Source of the DNA: Saccharospirillum salsuginis
GTDB lineage: Bacteria; Pseudomonadota; Gammaproteobacteria; Pseudomonadales; Natronospirillaceae
DNA length: 64,000 bases
Assembly (NCBI RefSeq): GCF_014651855.1
Contig: NZ_BMXR01000001.1
Location: 186,001-250,000 of the forward strand
Direction: 5' to 3'
The translations under genes and the position numbers were made by a program. Numbering within the stretch: the first letter of the stretch is position 1; every line of letters starts with the position of its first letter. A model generated the notes under the pieces. It did no database searches. It had not been told where the DNA came from and worked only from the letters and a program-made list of their open reading frames with translations. This document shows, piece by piece, positions 1-9,442 of this stretch.

Positions 1-1265
1 TCGATCTGACCGCCCGGCCCAACCTCCACCGTGCCGAGCACGAGATAATGATGAACGATGCCTTCCGGCAACGCCTCATCCAGCAACAGATTTCCCGCCT
101 GATGCTCGGCCTGGCGCACCGGCGCCAGCCAATGATCGCCGGGAACCGCGATCTCGTCATCCAAATCGACATCGAGCGAGACCGCATCCAGATTCAGGTG
201 CACCGGCCCGCCGAGATCCACAAAACCATGGGCGTTGCTGCCATAGCCCGTCGATAATTCACGGCCGCGATCCCAACCTTCTTCCAGAGTCCAGGCACCG
301 CCATCCTTCACCAGCCGAACGTAGCCGTCCCAACGGCGAATCAAACCCAGTCCAGCCGGTTCATCGGTGTGGTCCGTCTTCAACACCCCGCGCTGCGGCG
401 TAAAATCATCCTGAAAATGATGGCCGACGTGTTTCTCGGTCGTCATATTCTGATCGGGCGCACTGAAAAACTCATACACCCATCCCCCGGCCGTAAACCC
501 GGGCGGCGTGACTCCGACTTCGTATTGTTCCGCCCCGTTCTCACTCGACCACTTCAGCCACAGTTCCGTCAGCTCCGGCTCGCTGCCGGTGCGATCCCAG
601 ATCGCCTCGTGCACTTCCACCCGGAACAGGTAGTTACCGACGTCATCGTGCAGCGCCAATTCATCGGCGCAGGGGTCGCACGGATCCGGCAGCGTCTCAC
701 CGGCATTGAGTTCAACGCTCAGCTTCAGACGACCGTGCCTCGGATTCACCGGCCCGTCCGCCATCAACGTCTCGGCGTCAATGTCCGTCGAACACGCCTT
801 CACCTGCGCCATGCGCTGCGTCCGCGTACAGGTATCGGCCCCCTTCAACGCGGTATCGAGCAGGTCGCGATCCTCCAGGTGCGTAACGGTTCGCTCCCAC
901 AAATCGACATACAACCGATACTCGCCGGCGTCGAGATCCCGTACCTCGGGAAAATCGGCTTGCTGGGTAAACACAAAATGCGCCGGCGCGCTGGCTTCAC
1001 TGGGCACCACCTTGCCGCGCAGACCGTCCACATAGACATACCCCCACTGCAACGAGTAAGCCCCGGACGGCCCTTCCTGAACCAACCCTCGCCTGGCGGG
1101 CGCCCCACTGCCAATCACATCCTCCATGGCGTCGGACACTTCGAACTGAAGCAGCTCGGTCAGCTCATTCCAGTCCGCGTCGGTAATCATGCGGCCCATT
1201 TGCTGATAGACGCCGCTGTAACGTTTTTGCTCGGTAAAGCTCTGACGGGATATCTGAGTTTTCAT
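1..1265 (-). CDS. DUF6519-type contractile injection system protein (C-terminus outside window)
   Basis: The frame is open from an ATG at 1265 to the left edge, giving 421 residues with no stop, so the C-terminus is missing. The N-terminus carries the pattern YSGVYQQMGRMITDADWNE (residues about 16-34), which resembles the opening of DUF6519 proteins coded beside baseplate genes in eCIS and phage-tail-like loci. No signal peptide or membrane segment is seen. It follows the gpI-like gene in the same direction but is separated from it by 486 bp of hairpin repeats, unlike the overlapping genes upstream. A role in the baseplate, as a fibre attachment or as an exterior tail component is inferred from position only. 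The in-frame start follows a purine-rich AAGGAC stretch. Confidence 0.72.
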   Translation of the reverse strand, partial: MKTQISRQSFTEQKRYSGVYQQMGRMITDADWNELTELLQFEVSDAMEDVIGSGAPARRGLVQEGPSGAYSLQWGYVYVDGLRGKVVPSEASAPAHFVFTQQADFPEVRDLDAGEYRLYVDLWERTVTHLEDRDLLDTALKGADTCTRTQRMAQVKACSTDIDAETLMADGPVNPRHGRLKLSVELNAGETLPDPCDPCADELALHDDVGNYLFRVEVHEAIWDRTGSEPELTELWLKWSSENGAEQYEVGVTPPGFTAGGWVYEFFSAPDQNMTTEKHVGHHFQDDFTPQRGVLKTDHTDEPAGLGLIRRWDGYVRLVKDGGAWTLEEGWDRGRELSTGYGSNAHGFVDLGGPVHLNLDAVSLDVDLDDEIAVPGDHWLAPVRQAEHQAGNLLLDEALPEGIVHHYLVLGTVEVGPGGQI

Positions 1266-1366
1266 GTCCTTGGCTCTTTATCGTTGGTCTGTTTTTGTGC
1301 CATTCGTTTTCGTTGGTACTGTGCCAGTCGTTTGGATGGGTACTGTGGCTGGGTCCGCCCCCGATA

Positions 1367-1460
1367 CGGCGCAGCCCTCATGCGGACCGCCGCAAGTACG
1401 TCCATGTAGGCTCGGCGGCCCCCATCCCTGGGGGCCGACGCCCGCCTGAGGGCTACCCCG
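1367..1460 (-). repeat. Class A hairpin repeat, copy 1 (divergent)
   Basis: Outer arms GCAGCCCTCATGCG and CGCCTGAGGGCTACCCCG can pair. The interior shares CCTACATGGACGTA with copy 3 (8909-9062) and has its own small hairpin GGCCCCCATCCCTGGGGGCC. It lies just upstream of the DUF6519-type gene. Confidence 0.6.
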
Positions 1461-1590
1461 CACCGGTGGCTCACAATCGTGCCAATCTCAAGGTTATTCA
1501 CTGCTAGTCCCGACTGATTTTTGAAATAGATCAGTCGTTTGATTTTATTTTGGTTTTTCAGTGCTGATGTTTGACCTCGGTCGACTAGCG

Positions 1591-1697
1591 GCGGATGCCC
1601 GGGTTGCTTATCCAGGGATGTCCGCAGCATGGATGCTGCGGTCAAGCCCCCATGGATGGGTCCACGGCGACCCTGGATAAGCAACCCGGGTAGCCGC
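1591..1697 (+). repeat. Class A hairpin repeat, copy 2
   Basis: The outer arms CCCGGGTTGCTTATCCA and TGGATAAGCAACCCGGG are perfect reverse complements. Between them lie a small hairpin, CGCAGCATGGATGCTGCG, and the family core CAAGCCCCCATGGATGGGT. No believable gene occupies 1266-1751. The stretch holds copies 1 and 2 of this family and a short AT-rich segment between them. Confidence 0.85.
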
Positions 1698-1751
1698 TGC
1701 GGGTTCCCGCCACAAAACCAAACGCGGCCACGACTAATGAAGGCTACCAAC

Positions 1752-3422
1752 TTAACCATGAGGCACCTCCGGAATCCCAGCCGGGGCTAAATAGGCGTCG
1801 GGGATCATGACGGCCTCATACCCCACCGGTAGATAGTCTTTAAGTTTCTCCCGTACGGCCTCGAACCGCTGACACAGGTGCAGGAAATGGAACGCCCCCA
1901 TTTCGGTCCCGTCTTCGGCACCAAACCAGACCGTTTTGGCCGTCGCCGGATGCAACACCCCCGCCCCCGGGTCACCGAATGAGGCACCAAAAAACGACAC
2001 CGGTTCGTTGGTGTTGCGGTGTTGCTCCGCCAGGATCGCCGGCGGTTGGTCCGGGTGGACCCGGCTGTAACGCAAACACAAAGGCTCCGGTGGAATGACC
2101 GTCGGGTGGTCCTTCTGGATCAGGCAGGTGAACAGGACTTCGCTGCCTTGCAGGGCTTCGGTGACGCAACGGTCGAGTACGGTGCAGTATTCCAGTTGCG
2201 TCAGACTGCGTGCGGTCTGCAGGCGGCTGAACAAGGTGTCCCTCGCCGTCAGGACCGGTTGGTCGGTATCGATACTGTGCACTTCGACGTGTTTGACCGC
2301 GCAACGGTCGAAGCTGACCCGGCCGCTGTCGGCTTCGATGCGGTTGACCAGGCTGAGGCCGGCGAAGTGCCAGGCGCCATCGTCCGGGTCGCCGACACCG
2401 GTGACCGGAACCTGGCCCAGTTTGAAGACGCCGCGTACTTCGATGGGTGTCAGGCCAGCGGTTTTTAGTAGGCGGCTTTCGAACACCAGGGTGCCGTCGA
2501 GTCTGGAATAGAGGGTGACGACGGCGAGGAAGGCATCGCTGGGCAGTTCGTCATCGTCCAGCCAGTGCTGTTTCCATTGCACCCGATGTTCACCCGGCTG
2601 TTGGCTAGGGAAATAGCCTTCGGGCTGAACCACATGAATCAGAATATTCCGGGGATGGTAATGGCCGACGCGCCAATCGCTGTCGCGCATATCGGGCGTT
2701 CGGCGGCTGACGTCGTCGAAGGCGGCGCCGTGGTATTGGCCGTCGAGGTCGATGCGTTCGTGATGGCAGGGAACGCCGTGGCGATAATACTGGCGCCAGC
2801 GGATGCTTTCACCGTTGATCTCGCTGACCTGGCTGTAAACGGACGGATCGGGGTCGCGAACGGCGCGGCTGCCCAATCGCATATCCGGGGTCACGGTCGG
2901 CAATCCCGGATGCTTGGTCATCTGTTGCGGGATGTTCCGGTTCAGTGTGTCTTCGACGCCGTAAAGGCTTTCCTGTTGCAGGGGTTCGTTCAGGCGCGGC
3001 GTCATCGCCAGCCGGGTCCAGCCCTCCTGTACGACGGTCTCCCAGCCGCCGACGGCTTCGCTGACCTCGTCGACCACGGCCAGGGTGCCCTTGCGCTGTC
3101 GCCAAGCGACGGCGCGATCGACTTCGGTTCTCCGGCCTTCGAGCAACGGAGACAACAAACGAGCGTCGAGCAGGTCGGCGAAATACGGCAACAGCCATTC
3201 CTGGGACGCGATCCGGTCCGGATCGCCCGTGCCGGTGTCTTTGGCATCGACGCCCGGTTGGCCGGGGAAGTTGTCGCCGTAGAACTGGTGCAGCGTCTGG
3301 TAGAGCCGCTCCAGCACGACGTCCGCCCCTTCCAGGTAGCGCCGGGTGTGGTGGTTCTTGTCCTGCTGGCGAATGTATTCGGGCAGGATGTCGTAGAGGC
3401 GCAATCCGCGTTCGCCGGGCAT
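1752..3422 (-). CDS. eCIS/phage tail protein I-like baseplate component
   Basis: The protein has 556 residues. The N-terminal part (LYDILPEYIRQQD, then a segment with LLPYFADLLDARLL near residues 76-90 and a basic RQRKGTLAVVDE stretch) matches the gpI (P2 tail protein I) pattern of contractile-tail baseplates. It is larger than P2 gpI, the extra C-terminal 350 residues being of no fold I recognise. It follows the large gpJ-like gene by 2 nt, which indicates translational coupling within the baseplate operon. In phages gpI bridges the wedge to fibres. Here it is inferred to sit at the baseplate rim. Confidence 0.78.
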   Translation of the reverse strand: MPGERGLRLYDILPEYIRQQDKNHHTRRYLEGADVVLERLYQTLHQFYGDNFPGQPGVDAKDTGTGDPDRIASQEWLLPYFADLLDARLLSPLLEGRRTEVDRAVAWRQRKGTLAVVDEVSEAVGGWETVVQEGWTRLAMTPRLNEPLQQESLYGVEDTLNRNIPQQMTKHPGLPTVTPDMRLGSRAVRDPDPSVYSQVSEINGESIRWRQYYRHGVPCHHERIDLDGQYHGAAFDDVSRRTPDMRDSDWRVGHYHPRNILIHVVQPEGYFPSQQPGEHRVQWKQHWLDDDELPSDAFLAVVTLYSRLDGTLVFESRLLKTAGLTPIEVRGVFKLGQVPVTGVGDPDDGAWHFAGLSLVNRIEADSGRVSFDRCAVKHVEVHSIDTDQPVLTARDTLFSRLQTARSLTQLEYCTVLDRCVTEALQGSEVLFTCLIQKDHPTVIPPEPLCLRYSRVHPDQPPAILAEQHRNTNEPVSFFGASFGDPGAGVLHPATAKTVWFGAEDGTEMGAFHFLHLCQRFEAVREKLKDYLPVGYEAVMIPDAYLAPAGIPEVPHG

Positions 3423-3424
3423 GG

Positions 3425-6199
3425 TCAGACCTCCTGCGTGTGAATGATGGGTGGATGCACCCCGGCATTGAGATACAGAACCTGCCAGGGCTGGGGATTG
3501 ACGCGGCGAACAGTGCCGTCATCGGCTTTAATCAGTTGTCGTGGCGACAGGGCGTTACCATCTTCGTCCATGAAGTCGGGGAGGATGACGCAGTCGGCAT
3601 TCTTCACACCCTGAACGCCTTCGACCACTTCGAACACCCGAGACCGGAACAACGGCTCGGCGAAATGCGCCCGTTCCAGACTGAAGGCATCGATCAATGC
3701 CTGGCGCACGGCTTCACGCACGAGTTCGGGTTCGAATGCCTCGGCTTCGACCCGAATCGTGATGTCGAAGCACACTAGCAAGGGTTCGTAGGCGGCCAGG
3801 CTGACCAGCACGCCGGGGTGGGTATGCTGGCTCAGTGTCTGCCACAGGCTCTCTTCCAGATCCCCGAGCGGGCCGCCGCCGGCCGGGACGACCCGCACTT
3901 CGATCCGGTCGCTGGCGCCTGGCGTATCCGGCAACCGCAACGCCCTGGCACGCCAGACCGAACTGTAGCTTTCGCACAGGCGACCGAAATCCGACAGCGA
4001 CACGGCCCGTTTCAGGGTGAGTACGGATGACGGCGCATGATCGCGGACCTGTTCGAGGTTTTCGGATTCCCCGCCACCGGCTGCGTCCACCGGTTGCATC
4101 ACACCGTCGACCAGCGGGTGCGGTTTCTTCAGCTTGCTCAGGTTGTGTGCGGCCAGGTTGCCGCGCAAACCGTGCCCGTGGCGACTGCGCAGGCGAACGT
4201 TGTTACTGCCACTGGGCAGGCGGCGTCCCTCGCGTCCGTCACCGAACTGGACGATCAGTTCGCCGGTTTCGGTCAGGCGGGTACTGTAGTGCCAATCGGT
4301 CGGACCGGAATTGCGCAGGTTATCGACCTGGGTCCAGACGCGCCCGTCGACAAGGATGTCGATGGCGGCTTTGACCCCGCTGGCGAAAGTCACATCCTGC
4401 ACGAAGGCGAGATCGGTTTTCTCGATCAAAAACGTCGGGTTGGCCTGCACCCGATCGCCACTGCCGAGCACTTGTTCGCCCTTGCTTTCACCGTGCCCGG
4501 CACGGACGACATTGCCATAAACCCAGGTATCGGCTTTCGGGAAATCCTGGCCGTCCAGGGACGGAGTGACCTTGATCCGGACAACGCCATCCGTTTCATC
4601 GAAAGCCTCGACTTCGGTCAGGGTGACCAGCGCGGTATCGGTATTGGACTCGATCCAAAACCGGCGTCCCGGCACCAGTGCGGCCACGGTTTCATCGAGC
4701 AGCACCGACAGTGTGCTGGTGTGGGTGGACGATTCGGTGTAGGCCGATTCCAGATTCCGGTTGTAATCCCGGTGCGGCAGACTTTCCTTAAATTGACCGT
4801 AGGCCTGGATCCAGGGGCCTTCGCCGACGGTAGGACTGACGGTGAACTGGAAATAACCGTCGAATTCGGCGATGGAGGTGATGCGGGTGGCGACCCGGGT
4901 GTCGTCCTGATGTTGAAGGACGATCCATTGATCGCTGGAAAGCTTATTGGGTTTGCCATCGAAACTGAGCGCCACGACCGAGGTGGTTTCGACCTCGAAT
5001 GCGGTATCGGCTCCCGATTCCCGGTAGTAGACGGTATTTGCCTTATCGCCTGCGACGTAATCGTAGATGTGATTGCCGTCATCATCGACGTGAGATTCAA
5101 CAGACAGAGGACTCTGGTTTTCGTCCCAGACGGTTGAGGATGGCCAGCGTGAACCAGGCAATACAAAACGCTGCTCACCATCCAGATACTGTGACTGAAC
5201 CGCCTGGGCGCGATTGAACCCAGTTTCACTTCCGGTGTTGCCGTTCAACCGAATGCGACGACCGCTGACGGACAACACACGAATCGCCTGATAGTCACCG
5301 CCCTGATAGAAAATCAGCACATCGCCTTCGATTACCGAATGCGATGCTGACTTGGTTTCAATGACATTGGAACCGTTTAAGTGGGGAGCCTTGTTCCATT
5401 GATCCAGTCGATGCAATCGGAGATCGGCCAGGCTCCAGTCTTCACCGCTGTGATCGCCCTGGCGAACCGTCAGTGTCAGGGATTCGGTGCCGATGTCCGT
5501 CACTTCAACGGCGATTCCCTTCTCGAACCCGTTTGACAATACCGCCCACTCGCCAACAGAGAGGTTCTCGGGTGGTTCGATCCACTCGAACATCAAGGTG
5601 CTGTCTTTGGCGGGTATAGTCAGTGTTTGCTGGGACCGGTCATGGTCCGGACACCGCAACAGGTTCAGCCGGTAATCCACGTCCAGATCGTCCAACGATT
5701 CGAACACAACGGGGGCACTGCCATCCGACGGTTGATTCTGCAGTGCGAGACCGGCTTTAACCTCACCGACCGCCTCGTCTTTCGTTTTCGCCAGCAACGC
5801 CACCCAGGTTTCGGCCGATGCCGGCGGTGCCGGTCGGTAGTCAAGCATGGCCACCAGTCGGCGCAGGTTGTCCCATTGAGTGGTGGTGCGCAGGTAGCGT
5901 TCGTTGCTGTAGGCATCCTGATATCGAGCGAGGATGTGGATGCTGCGTGCCAGCGTGCGCAGCATTTCCCAGCCGTAATCCCGGCGGTCGGCCCGGTATT
6001 GATCGAGCAGGCGCTCCTGCCATTCGGCCAGGGTACTGTCGTTGCCGGCGTCACCCAGCCATTGCAGAACGTCGGGTTCGCCGCCGAAATGGACCCGCAG
6101 CGCGGCGCGTAGATCCTCCAGGTAGGTGGCGGCGTTGCCATCCACATACTGCAATTCGGTCAGACCGGCGCGGTTCCAGCGGGTGTAATCCTGTGTCAT
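3425..6199 (-). CDS. Large baseplate wedge protein, gpJ/gp6-like (Pvc12/Afp12 type)
   Basis: At 924 residues it is in the size range of the large Afp12/Pvc12 wedge proteins. The last 300 residues have the baseplate J pattern: a RAVSLSDFGRLCESY segment about residue 745, then an alternating beta/alpha region ending in FRSRVFEVVEGVQGVKNADC. The N-terminal 150 residues are helical and Arg/Trp rich, and the middle is beta rich and repetitive. In contractile injection systems these proteins form the iris-like wedge that couples the hub to the sheath. The start overlaps the stop of the upstream wedge gene by 4 nt, and the downstream gpI-like gene begins 2 nt later. Confidence 0.82.
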   Translation of the reverse strand: MTQDYTRWNRAGLTELQYVDGNAATYLEDLRAALRVHFGGEPDVLQWLGDAGNDSTLAEWQERLLDQYRADRRDYGWEMLRTLARSIHILARYQDAYSNERYLRTTTQWDNLRRLVAMLDYRPAPPASAETWVALLAKTKDEAVGEVKAGLALQNQPSDGSAPVVFESLDDLDVDYRLNLLRCPDHDRSQQTLTIPAKDSTLMFEWIEPPENLSVGEWAVLSNGFEKGIAVEVTDIGTESLTLTVRQGDHSGEDWSLADLRLHRLDQWNKAPHLNGSNVIETKSASHSVIEGDVLIFYQGGDYQAIRVLSVSGRRIRLNGNTGSETGFNRAQAVQSQYLDGEQRFVLPGSRWPSSTVWDENQSPLSVESHVDDDGNHIYDYVAGDKANTVYYRESGADTAFEVETTSVVALSFDGKPNKLSSDQWIVLQHQDDTRVATRITSIAEFDGYFQFTVSPTVGEGPWIQAYGQFKESLPHRDYNRNLESAYTESSTHTSTLSVLLDETVAALVPGRRFWIESNTDTALVTLTEVEAFDETDGVVRIKVTPSLDGQDFPKADTWVYGNVVRAGHGESKGEQVLGSGDRVQANPTFLIEKTDLAFVQDVTFASGVKAAIDILVDGRVWTQVDNLRNSGPTDWHYSTRLTETGELIVQFGDGREGRRLPSGSNNVRLRSRHGHGLRGNLAAHNLSKLKKPHPLVDGVMQPVDAAGGGESENLEQVRDHAPSSVLTLKRAVSLSDFGRLCESYSSVWRARALRLPDTPGASDRIEVRVVPAGGGPLGDLEESLWQTLSQHTHPGVLVSLAAYEPLLVCFDITIRVEAEAFEPELVREAVRQALIDAFSLERAHFAEPLFRSRVFEVVEGVQGVKNADCVILPDFMDEDGNALSPRQLIKADDGTVRRVNPQPWQVLYLNAGVHPPIIHTQEV

Positions 6200-7614
6200 C
6201 CCGGTTGCCCTCCATGGAGTTTCAGCCGCCAGTAGCCTTTTTCCGGTTCTCCGGCGATGTTGTCACAACGGGCGATTTCAAGACCGTTCAGTCGAATGAT
6301 CCCGCTGCCGGATTGATCGGGATAGCGGTCGCCCACCCGCTTGAACCGGTTCAGGCAAACCGCCTCGATGCCGTCCAGGCGCATCAACCATTCGATCAGA
6401 TCGCTGGCAAACAGGTCCTCGCCGAACGCCAGCCGGCCCGGCTCGAAAAAGCCTTCCGGTCCGGTGCCCAACGCTTCGGTGATGGCCATGCGGACTTCGC
6501 TTTGAAAATAATTCGCCGACAAACGAACCGACAGGGATATCGACAGGCCAACCGGTACCGCGTCGCGCAACCAGACTTCCTGACCGGCCATTCGATAGAC
6601 TTCCAGATAACCCCGCAGGACCGAACGAAAGGTGGGCTGCACCGTCCAGTCGACAGGCGCCAGACCGCGCTGCCAGTGAAACGTGTCCACGGCGGATTGC
6701 AATTGCTGGAGATCGTCCCCACCGACCAGGGCGTCGATGGCGAAGTCGAGTTCGCCATTTTCCGCGAGCACCACGGTCGCCTCGACCGTTTGCCAAGATC
6801 CGGTCCAGCGGCTGTCGCTGGCGGCGCGCAGGACCAGTGGATGATCTTCCAGTCGTTCGCGATAGTCGGTCAGCGACACCATGCGATGATTGGTGTGCAC
6901 CGCACGCGGGCCGGCCTGACGCGCCTGGTCCATGTCGTACGGGTTGTCGCGCCAGTGGCGCAGCAGTCGACGGGTCAGGAAATCCCGGTGCAATGGTTTT
7001 TCCAGGTCCAGCACCTCGCGCAGGTTATCCTGGGTGTAGCCGAGCAGGTGCAGGAAATCCCGTTCGGTGGCGGGGTCCGTGATATCCGGATTCGGTCCCA
7101 GGGCATTGGCCGCGAAACCGGCCCATTCCAGCAGCCGGACCAGGTGTTCGGCGCTGAGCACCCGGGGGTCGAACGTCAGCGTCGATACGGGAAATCCCGC
7201 GACCGACAAAACATGGCGCACGACATCCTCATCCGCCCAGCCGGGTCGATGATGGTGGCGCAGTGCGTCGTAACCGATGTAACCGAGCAGTCGCAAGACC
7301 GATTCCGGCCGACGAGCGGTTTCCAGAAAGGCTTCGCCGTATGCGCGATCGAGTTGGTCGGACATCTGGTCGAGTACCACGGCGAAGGCTTCGATCAGAA
7401 TCACTTCGATATCGGCCGGTGTCCACCGGCGTCGCTCGGGGAAACGGCCGGCGAGCTCTTCCATCATGAACAGCCGGAAACCGTCGTAATCCCGCGTCAG
7501 CCAGTCGAAGTCGTCTCCGATCGGCGGCAGGGGTTTCGGCAACTCGACCCGGCGCTCGCCGCAGTCGCCGCACCGGTCATGAAAATGGAGTTCGGGAATG
7601 GGAGTGCGTGCCAT
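6196..7614 (-). CDS. Second baseplate wedge protein, gpJ-like (Pvc11/Afp11 type)
   Basis: The protein has 472 residues. It opens with a CGDCGERR motif (Cys15 and Cys18), a CxxC that could hold a metal or a disulphide. The segment DFDWLTRDYDGFRLFMMEEL and the following helices are typical of putative baseplate assembly proteins of the eCIS family. The C-terminal half ends in a beta-rich domain with FFEPGRLAFGEDLFASDL, like the J-type end domain. Its ATG shares one base with the stop of the gp25-like gene (TGATG), and its own end overlaps the larger wedge gene by 4 nt. The paired order gp25, J1, J2 is the normal wedge order in these systems. Confidence 0.82.
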   Translation of the reverse strand: MARTPIPELHFHDRCGDCGERRVELPKPLPPIGDDFDWLTRDYDGFRLFMMEELAGRFPERRRWTPADIEVILIEAFAVVLDQMSDQLDRAYGEAFLETARRPESVLRLLGYIGYDALRHHHRPGWADEDVVRHVLSVAGFPVSTLTFDPRVLSAEHLVRLLEWAGFAANALGPNPDITDPATERDFLHLLGYTQDNLREVLDLEKPLHRDFLTRRLLRHWRDNPYDMDQARQAGPRAVHTNHRMVSLTDYRERLEDHPLVLRAASDSRWTGSWQTVEATVVLAENGELDFAIDALVGGDDLQQLQSAVDTFHWQRGLAPVDWTVQPTFRSVLRGYLEVYRMAGQEVWLRDAVPVGLSISLSVRLSANYFQSEVRMAITEALGTGPEGFFEPGRLAFGEDLFASDLIEWLMRLDGIEAVCLNRFKRVGDRYPDQSGSGIIRLNGLEIARCDNIAGEPEKGYWRLKLHGGQPG

Positions 7615-8003
7615 CAGGGTGCTACCTCGAATTCCATGCTTTCACTGTGATTCAACGCGGTCAGCCGGTAGCTGATGGTAATGATCAGCCGCTCGGCGTA
7701 GTCCGGATGCGCACCGATCTCGATCGACAGATCCTTCGGCGACACCTCCCCGGCCAGGGCGTCGGCCAGGCTAGATTGAAGCCGCTGCCGGGTGACCTGC
7801 CACAGCGGTGAACTGTTCGGCTCGAACACCAGCGACCGAATGCCCGCACCGAATTCAGGCCGGTACCAGCGCTCACCGGGATCGGTGAACAGCACCTGTT
7901 CGATCTGATCGCGAATGTGCGCGATGCGTTGCGTCGTCGCCACACCGTTCTGGCCAAAACGCAATGGAAAGTCGGTGTAGACGGTCTGATTGAGTTTGCT
8001 CAT
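7614..8003 (-). CDS. gp25-like baseplate wedge protein (Pvc9/Afp9 type)
   Basis: This 129-residue protein has the GPW/gp25 pattern. A central IRDQIEQVLFTDPGERWYRPEFGAGI segment (residues about 30-55) is the family signature, and the end is a short beta domain. gp25-like proteins seed sheath polymerisation at the baseplate and exist in phage tails, T6SS (TssE) and eCIS. TssE at 55.0 kb is the T6SS counterpart. It follows the spike gene by 2 nt and overlaps the first J-like gene by 1 nt. Confidence 0.9.
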   Translation of the reverse strand: MSKLNQTVYTDFPLRFGQNGVATTQRIAHIRDQIEQVLFTDPGERWYRPEFGAGIRSLVFEPNSSPLWQVTRQRLQSSLADALAGEVSPKDLSIEIGAHPDYAERLIITISYRLTALNHSESMEFEVAP

Positions 8004-8005
8004 GG

Positions 8006-8824
8006 TCAGTTCGCCTTGGTCTTGGTGGTCAGTGCCGAGGCTTCACCCTGCGGTATCGGCGGCGACGACGGTGACCCCGGTGCGGTGCAGGTATGCACAT
8101 GAGTCGCGAACAGGGTCAGAAAACTGGTGCCTTTCAACAGCGGCTCCCCACCCTGACCACCGACGGAGACCTGACTGCCGTCGATCACGATCATCTGCCC
8201 GGAAATCTTCAATTGCCCGGCCGACATGGTGACTTCGTTACCGTTGCTGTCGGTTACCGTCGTGCCGCTGCTGTCCATCACCATCTCGTTACCGTTGGCA
8301 TCGGCCAGGGTCAGGCTGTTGCCGCTCGCGTCCAGGGTCAGCTTGGCGCCGCTGGCATCGGTCAGCTTGATGCTGCCGTTGGGGTCGATGGTCATATCGG
8401 CACCTTCGGGATGTTTGAGCTTGATCTGCTCTTCGCCGTCGGCATCGTCGAACTGCAAGGTGTGACCGGCCGGTGTTTTCAATACCCGGCTGTTCGGATA
8501 GGCCTCGGTGGCTTCATTCGGTACGCCTTCGCTCGGCTGCCAGAACACACCGGTCCAGATCGGTCTGTCCGGGTTGCCTTCTTCAAATTCGACCCAGACC
8601 TGAGCGTCGATTTGCGGGACAAAAAAGAAGCCCTGATCGGCCAGGCCGCCGAACGGCAAACAGGGCAAGGCCCAGTAGGTTTCCTGTTGGCCGAAGACAC
8701 TGGGGACCCGGACTTTGAGACGCCCCCGTTGTTCGGGGTCGTCGTTGTCCGATACGAATGCCCGATACTTGCCGTAGTATTTTTGCTGACTCTGGCGGAC
8801 GGACTGTTGCAGTGCGTTTTCCAT
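8006..8824 (-). CDS. Spike protein with gp5-like OB fold and beta-helix repeats
   Basis: The protein has 272 residues. Residues 15-100 (YYGKYRAFVSDNDDPEQRGR, PQIDAQVWVEFEEGNPDRP, WTGVFW) form the gp5/baseplate-V OB fold. Residues 130-215 are a repetitive stretch (KLTDASGAKLTLDASG, SLTLADANGNEMVMDSSG) typical of the triple-stranded beta-helix needle. In Pvc8 and VgrG this domain is fused to a gp27-like hub. Here the hub is a separate gene, 618 bp upstream across three hairpin repeats. Its end may carry a small tip or PAAR partner, but no PAAR gene is seen in the window. Confidence 0.88.
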   Translation of the reverse strand: MENALQQSVRQSQQKYYGKYRAFVSDNDDPEQRGRLKVRVPSVFGQQETYWALPCLPFGGLADQGFFFVPQIDAQVWVEFEEGNPDRPIWTGVFWQPSEGVPNEATEAYPNSRVLKTPAGHTLQFDDADGEEQIKLKHPEGADMTIDPNGSIKLTDASGAKLTLDASGNSLTLADANGNEMVMDSSGTTVTDSNGNEVTMSAGQLKISGQMIVIDGSQVSVGGQGGEPLLKGTSFLTLFATHVHTCTAPGSPSSPPIPQGEASALTTKTKAN

Positions 8825-8908
8825 GTTAGGTTGCCTTTTGGGTCAGTCTTGTTTTACTGTGGTTTGTTTTATTTGTACTGTGGTTAATCGGAGTTAAGTG
8901 CCCGGCAA

Positions 8909-9062
8909 GGTTGCCGGGTATACCTATCTGGGGTCGCCGTGAATACGTCCATGTAGGCTTGACGGCGGAGTCCGACCACCATGGATGGTGGAAGTGCCGG
9001 TTTTGCATGGAGCAAAAACCGGCCATGCCGCCGACATCCCCAGATAGATATACCCGGCACCC
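8909..9062 (-). repeat. Class A hairpin repeat, copy 3 (extended interior)
   Basis: The outer arms are TTGCCGGGTATACCTATCTGG and CCAGATAGATATACCCGGCA, nearly complementary. The interior is longer than in other copies because it holds two additional small hairpins (CCACCATGGATGGTGG near 8970, and a GCCGGTTTTTGC/GCAAAACCGGC pair). The core is the divergent form CCTACATGGACGTA, shared with copy 1. Confidence 0.75.
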
Positions 9063-9129
9063 TTGCTGAGAATTAGGTGGTTTAATTGCGCATGAGAAAA
9101 CTACTTTCTCTGGGTGAATTTGTTTTGAT

Positions 9130-9242
9130 GTAGGGCAGAAGAGCCTCAGGCGACATCTGCCGATCAATGCGGTGGCTATGATGTATCCATAGGCATCGTA
9201 TTCTTCCAACGGCAGATATCGGCTAGGCCTCTTCTGCCCTAC
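9130..9242. repeat. Class B palindromic repeat, copy 1
   Basis: The termini GTAGGGCAGAAGAGCCT and AGGCCTCTTCTGCCCTAC are inverted. Inner boxes ATCTGCCG and CGGCAGAT are also inverted around a 45-bp loop. The same ends occur at 25634-25749 and 28857-28970 with unrelated loops. It is sandwiched between class A copies 3 and 4 in the hub/spike gap. Confidence 0.85.
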
Positions 9243-9273
9243 GGGGTTGGGAGTCGGGGCCTCGAATGTGAGT

Positions 9274-9382
9274 GGAGGATGGTCGGGGTAGGTGTTCAGG
9301 GATGTGGGCGGCATGGATGCCGCCGTCAAGCCCCCATGGATGGGTTCATGGCGACCCTGAACACCTACCCCGGCCAGCCTCC
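9274..9382 (+). repeat. Class A hairpin repeat, copy 4
   Basis: The arms GGTCGGGGTAGGTGTTCAGGG and CCCTGAACACCTACCCCGGCC pair almost perfectly, and the pairing extends outward through GGAGG/CCTCC. The interior has GGCGGCATGGATGCCGCC, then the core CAAGCCCCCATGGATGGGT. The 8825-9442 gap contains only this copy, copy 3 and one class B repeat. Confidence 0.87.
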
Positions 9383-9442
9383 ACGAATTCCCGGCACCAA
9401 ACCAAAACCAACCCCCGGCCCTGCCACAAAACCAAACGACCA

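Noticed and set aside
1262..1759. Open frame of 165 residues between the gpI-like and DUF6519-type genes
   Set aside because: It translates across two hairpin repeats, has no family pattern and overlaps both neighbours.
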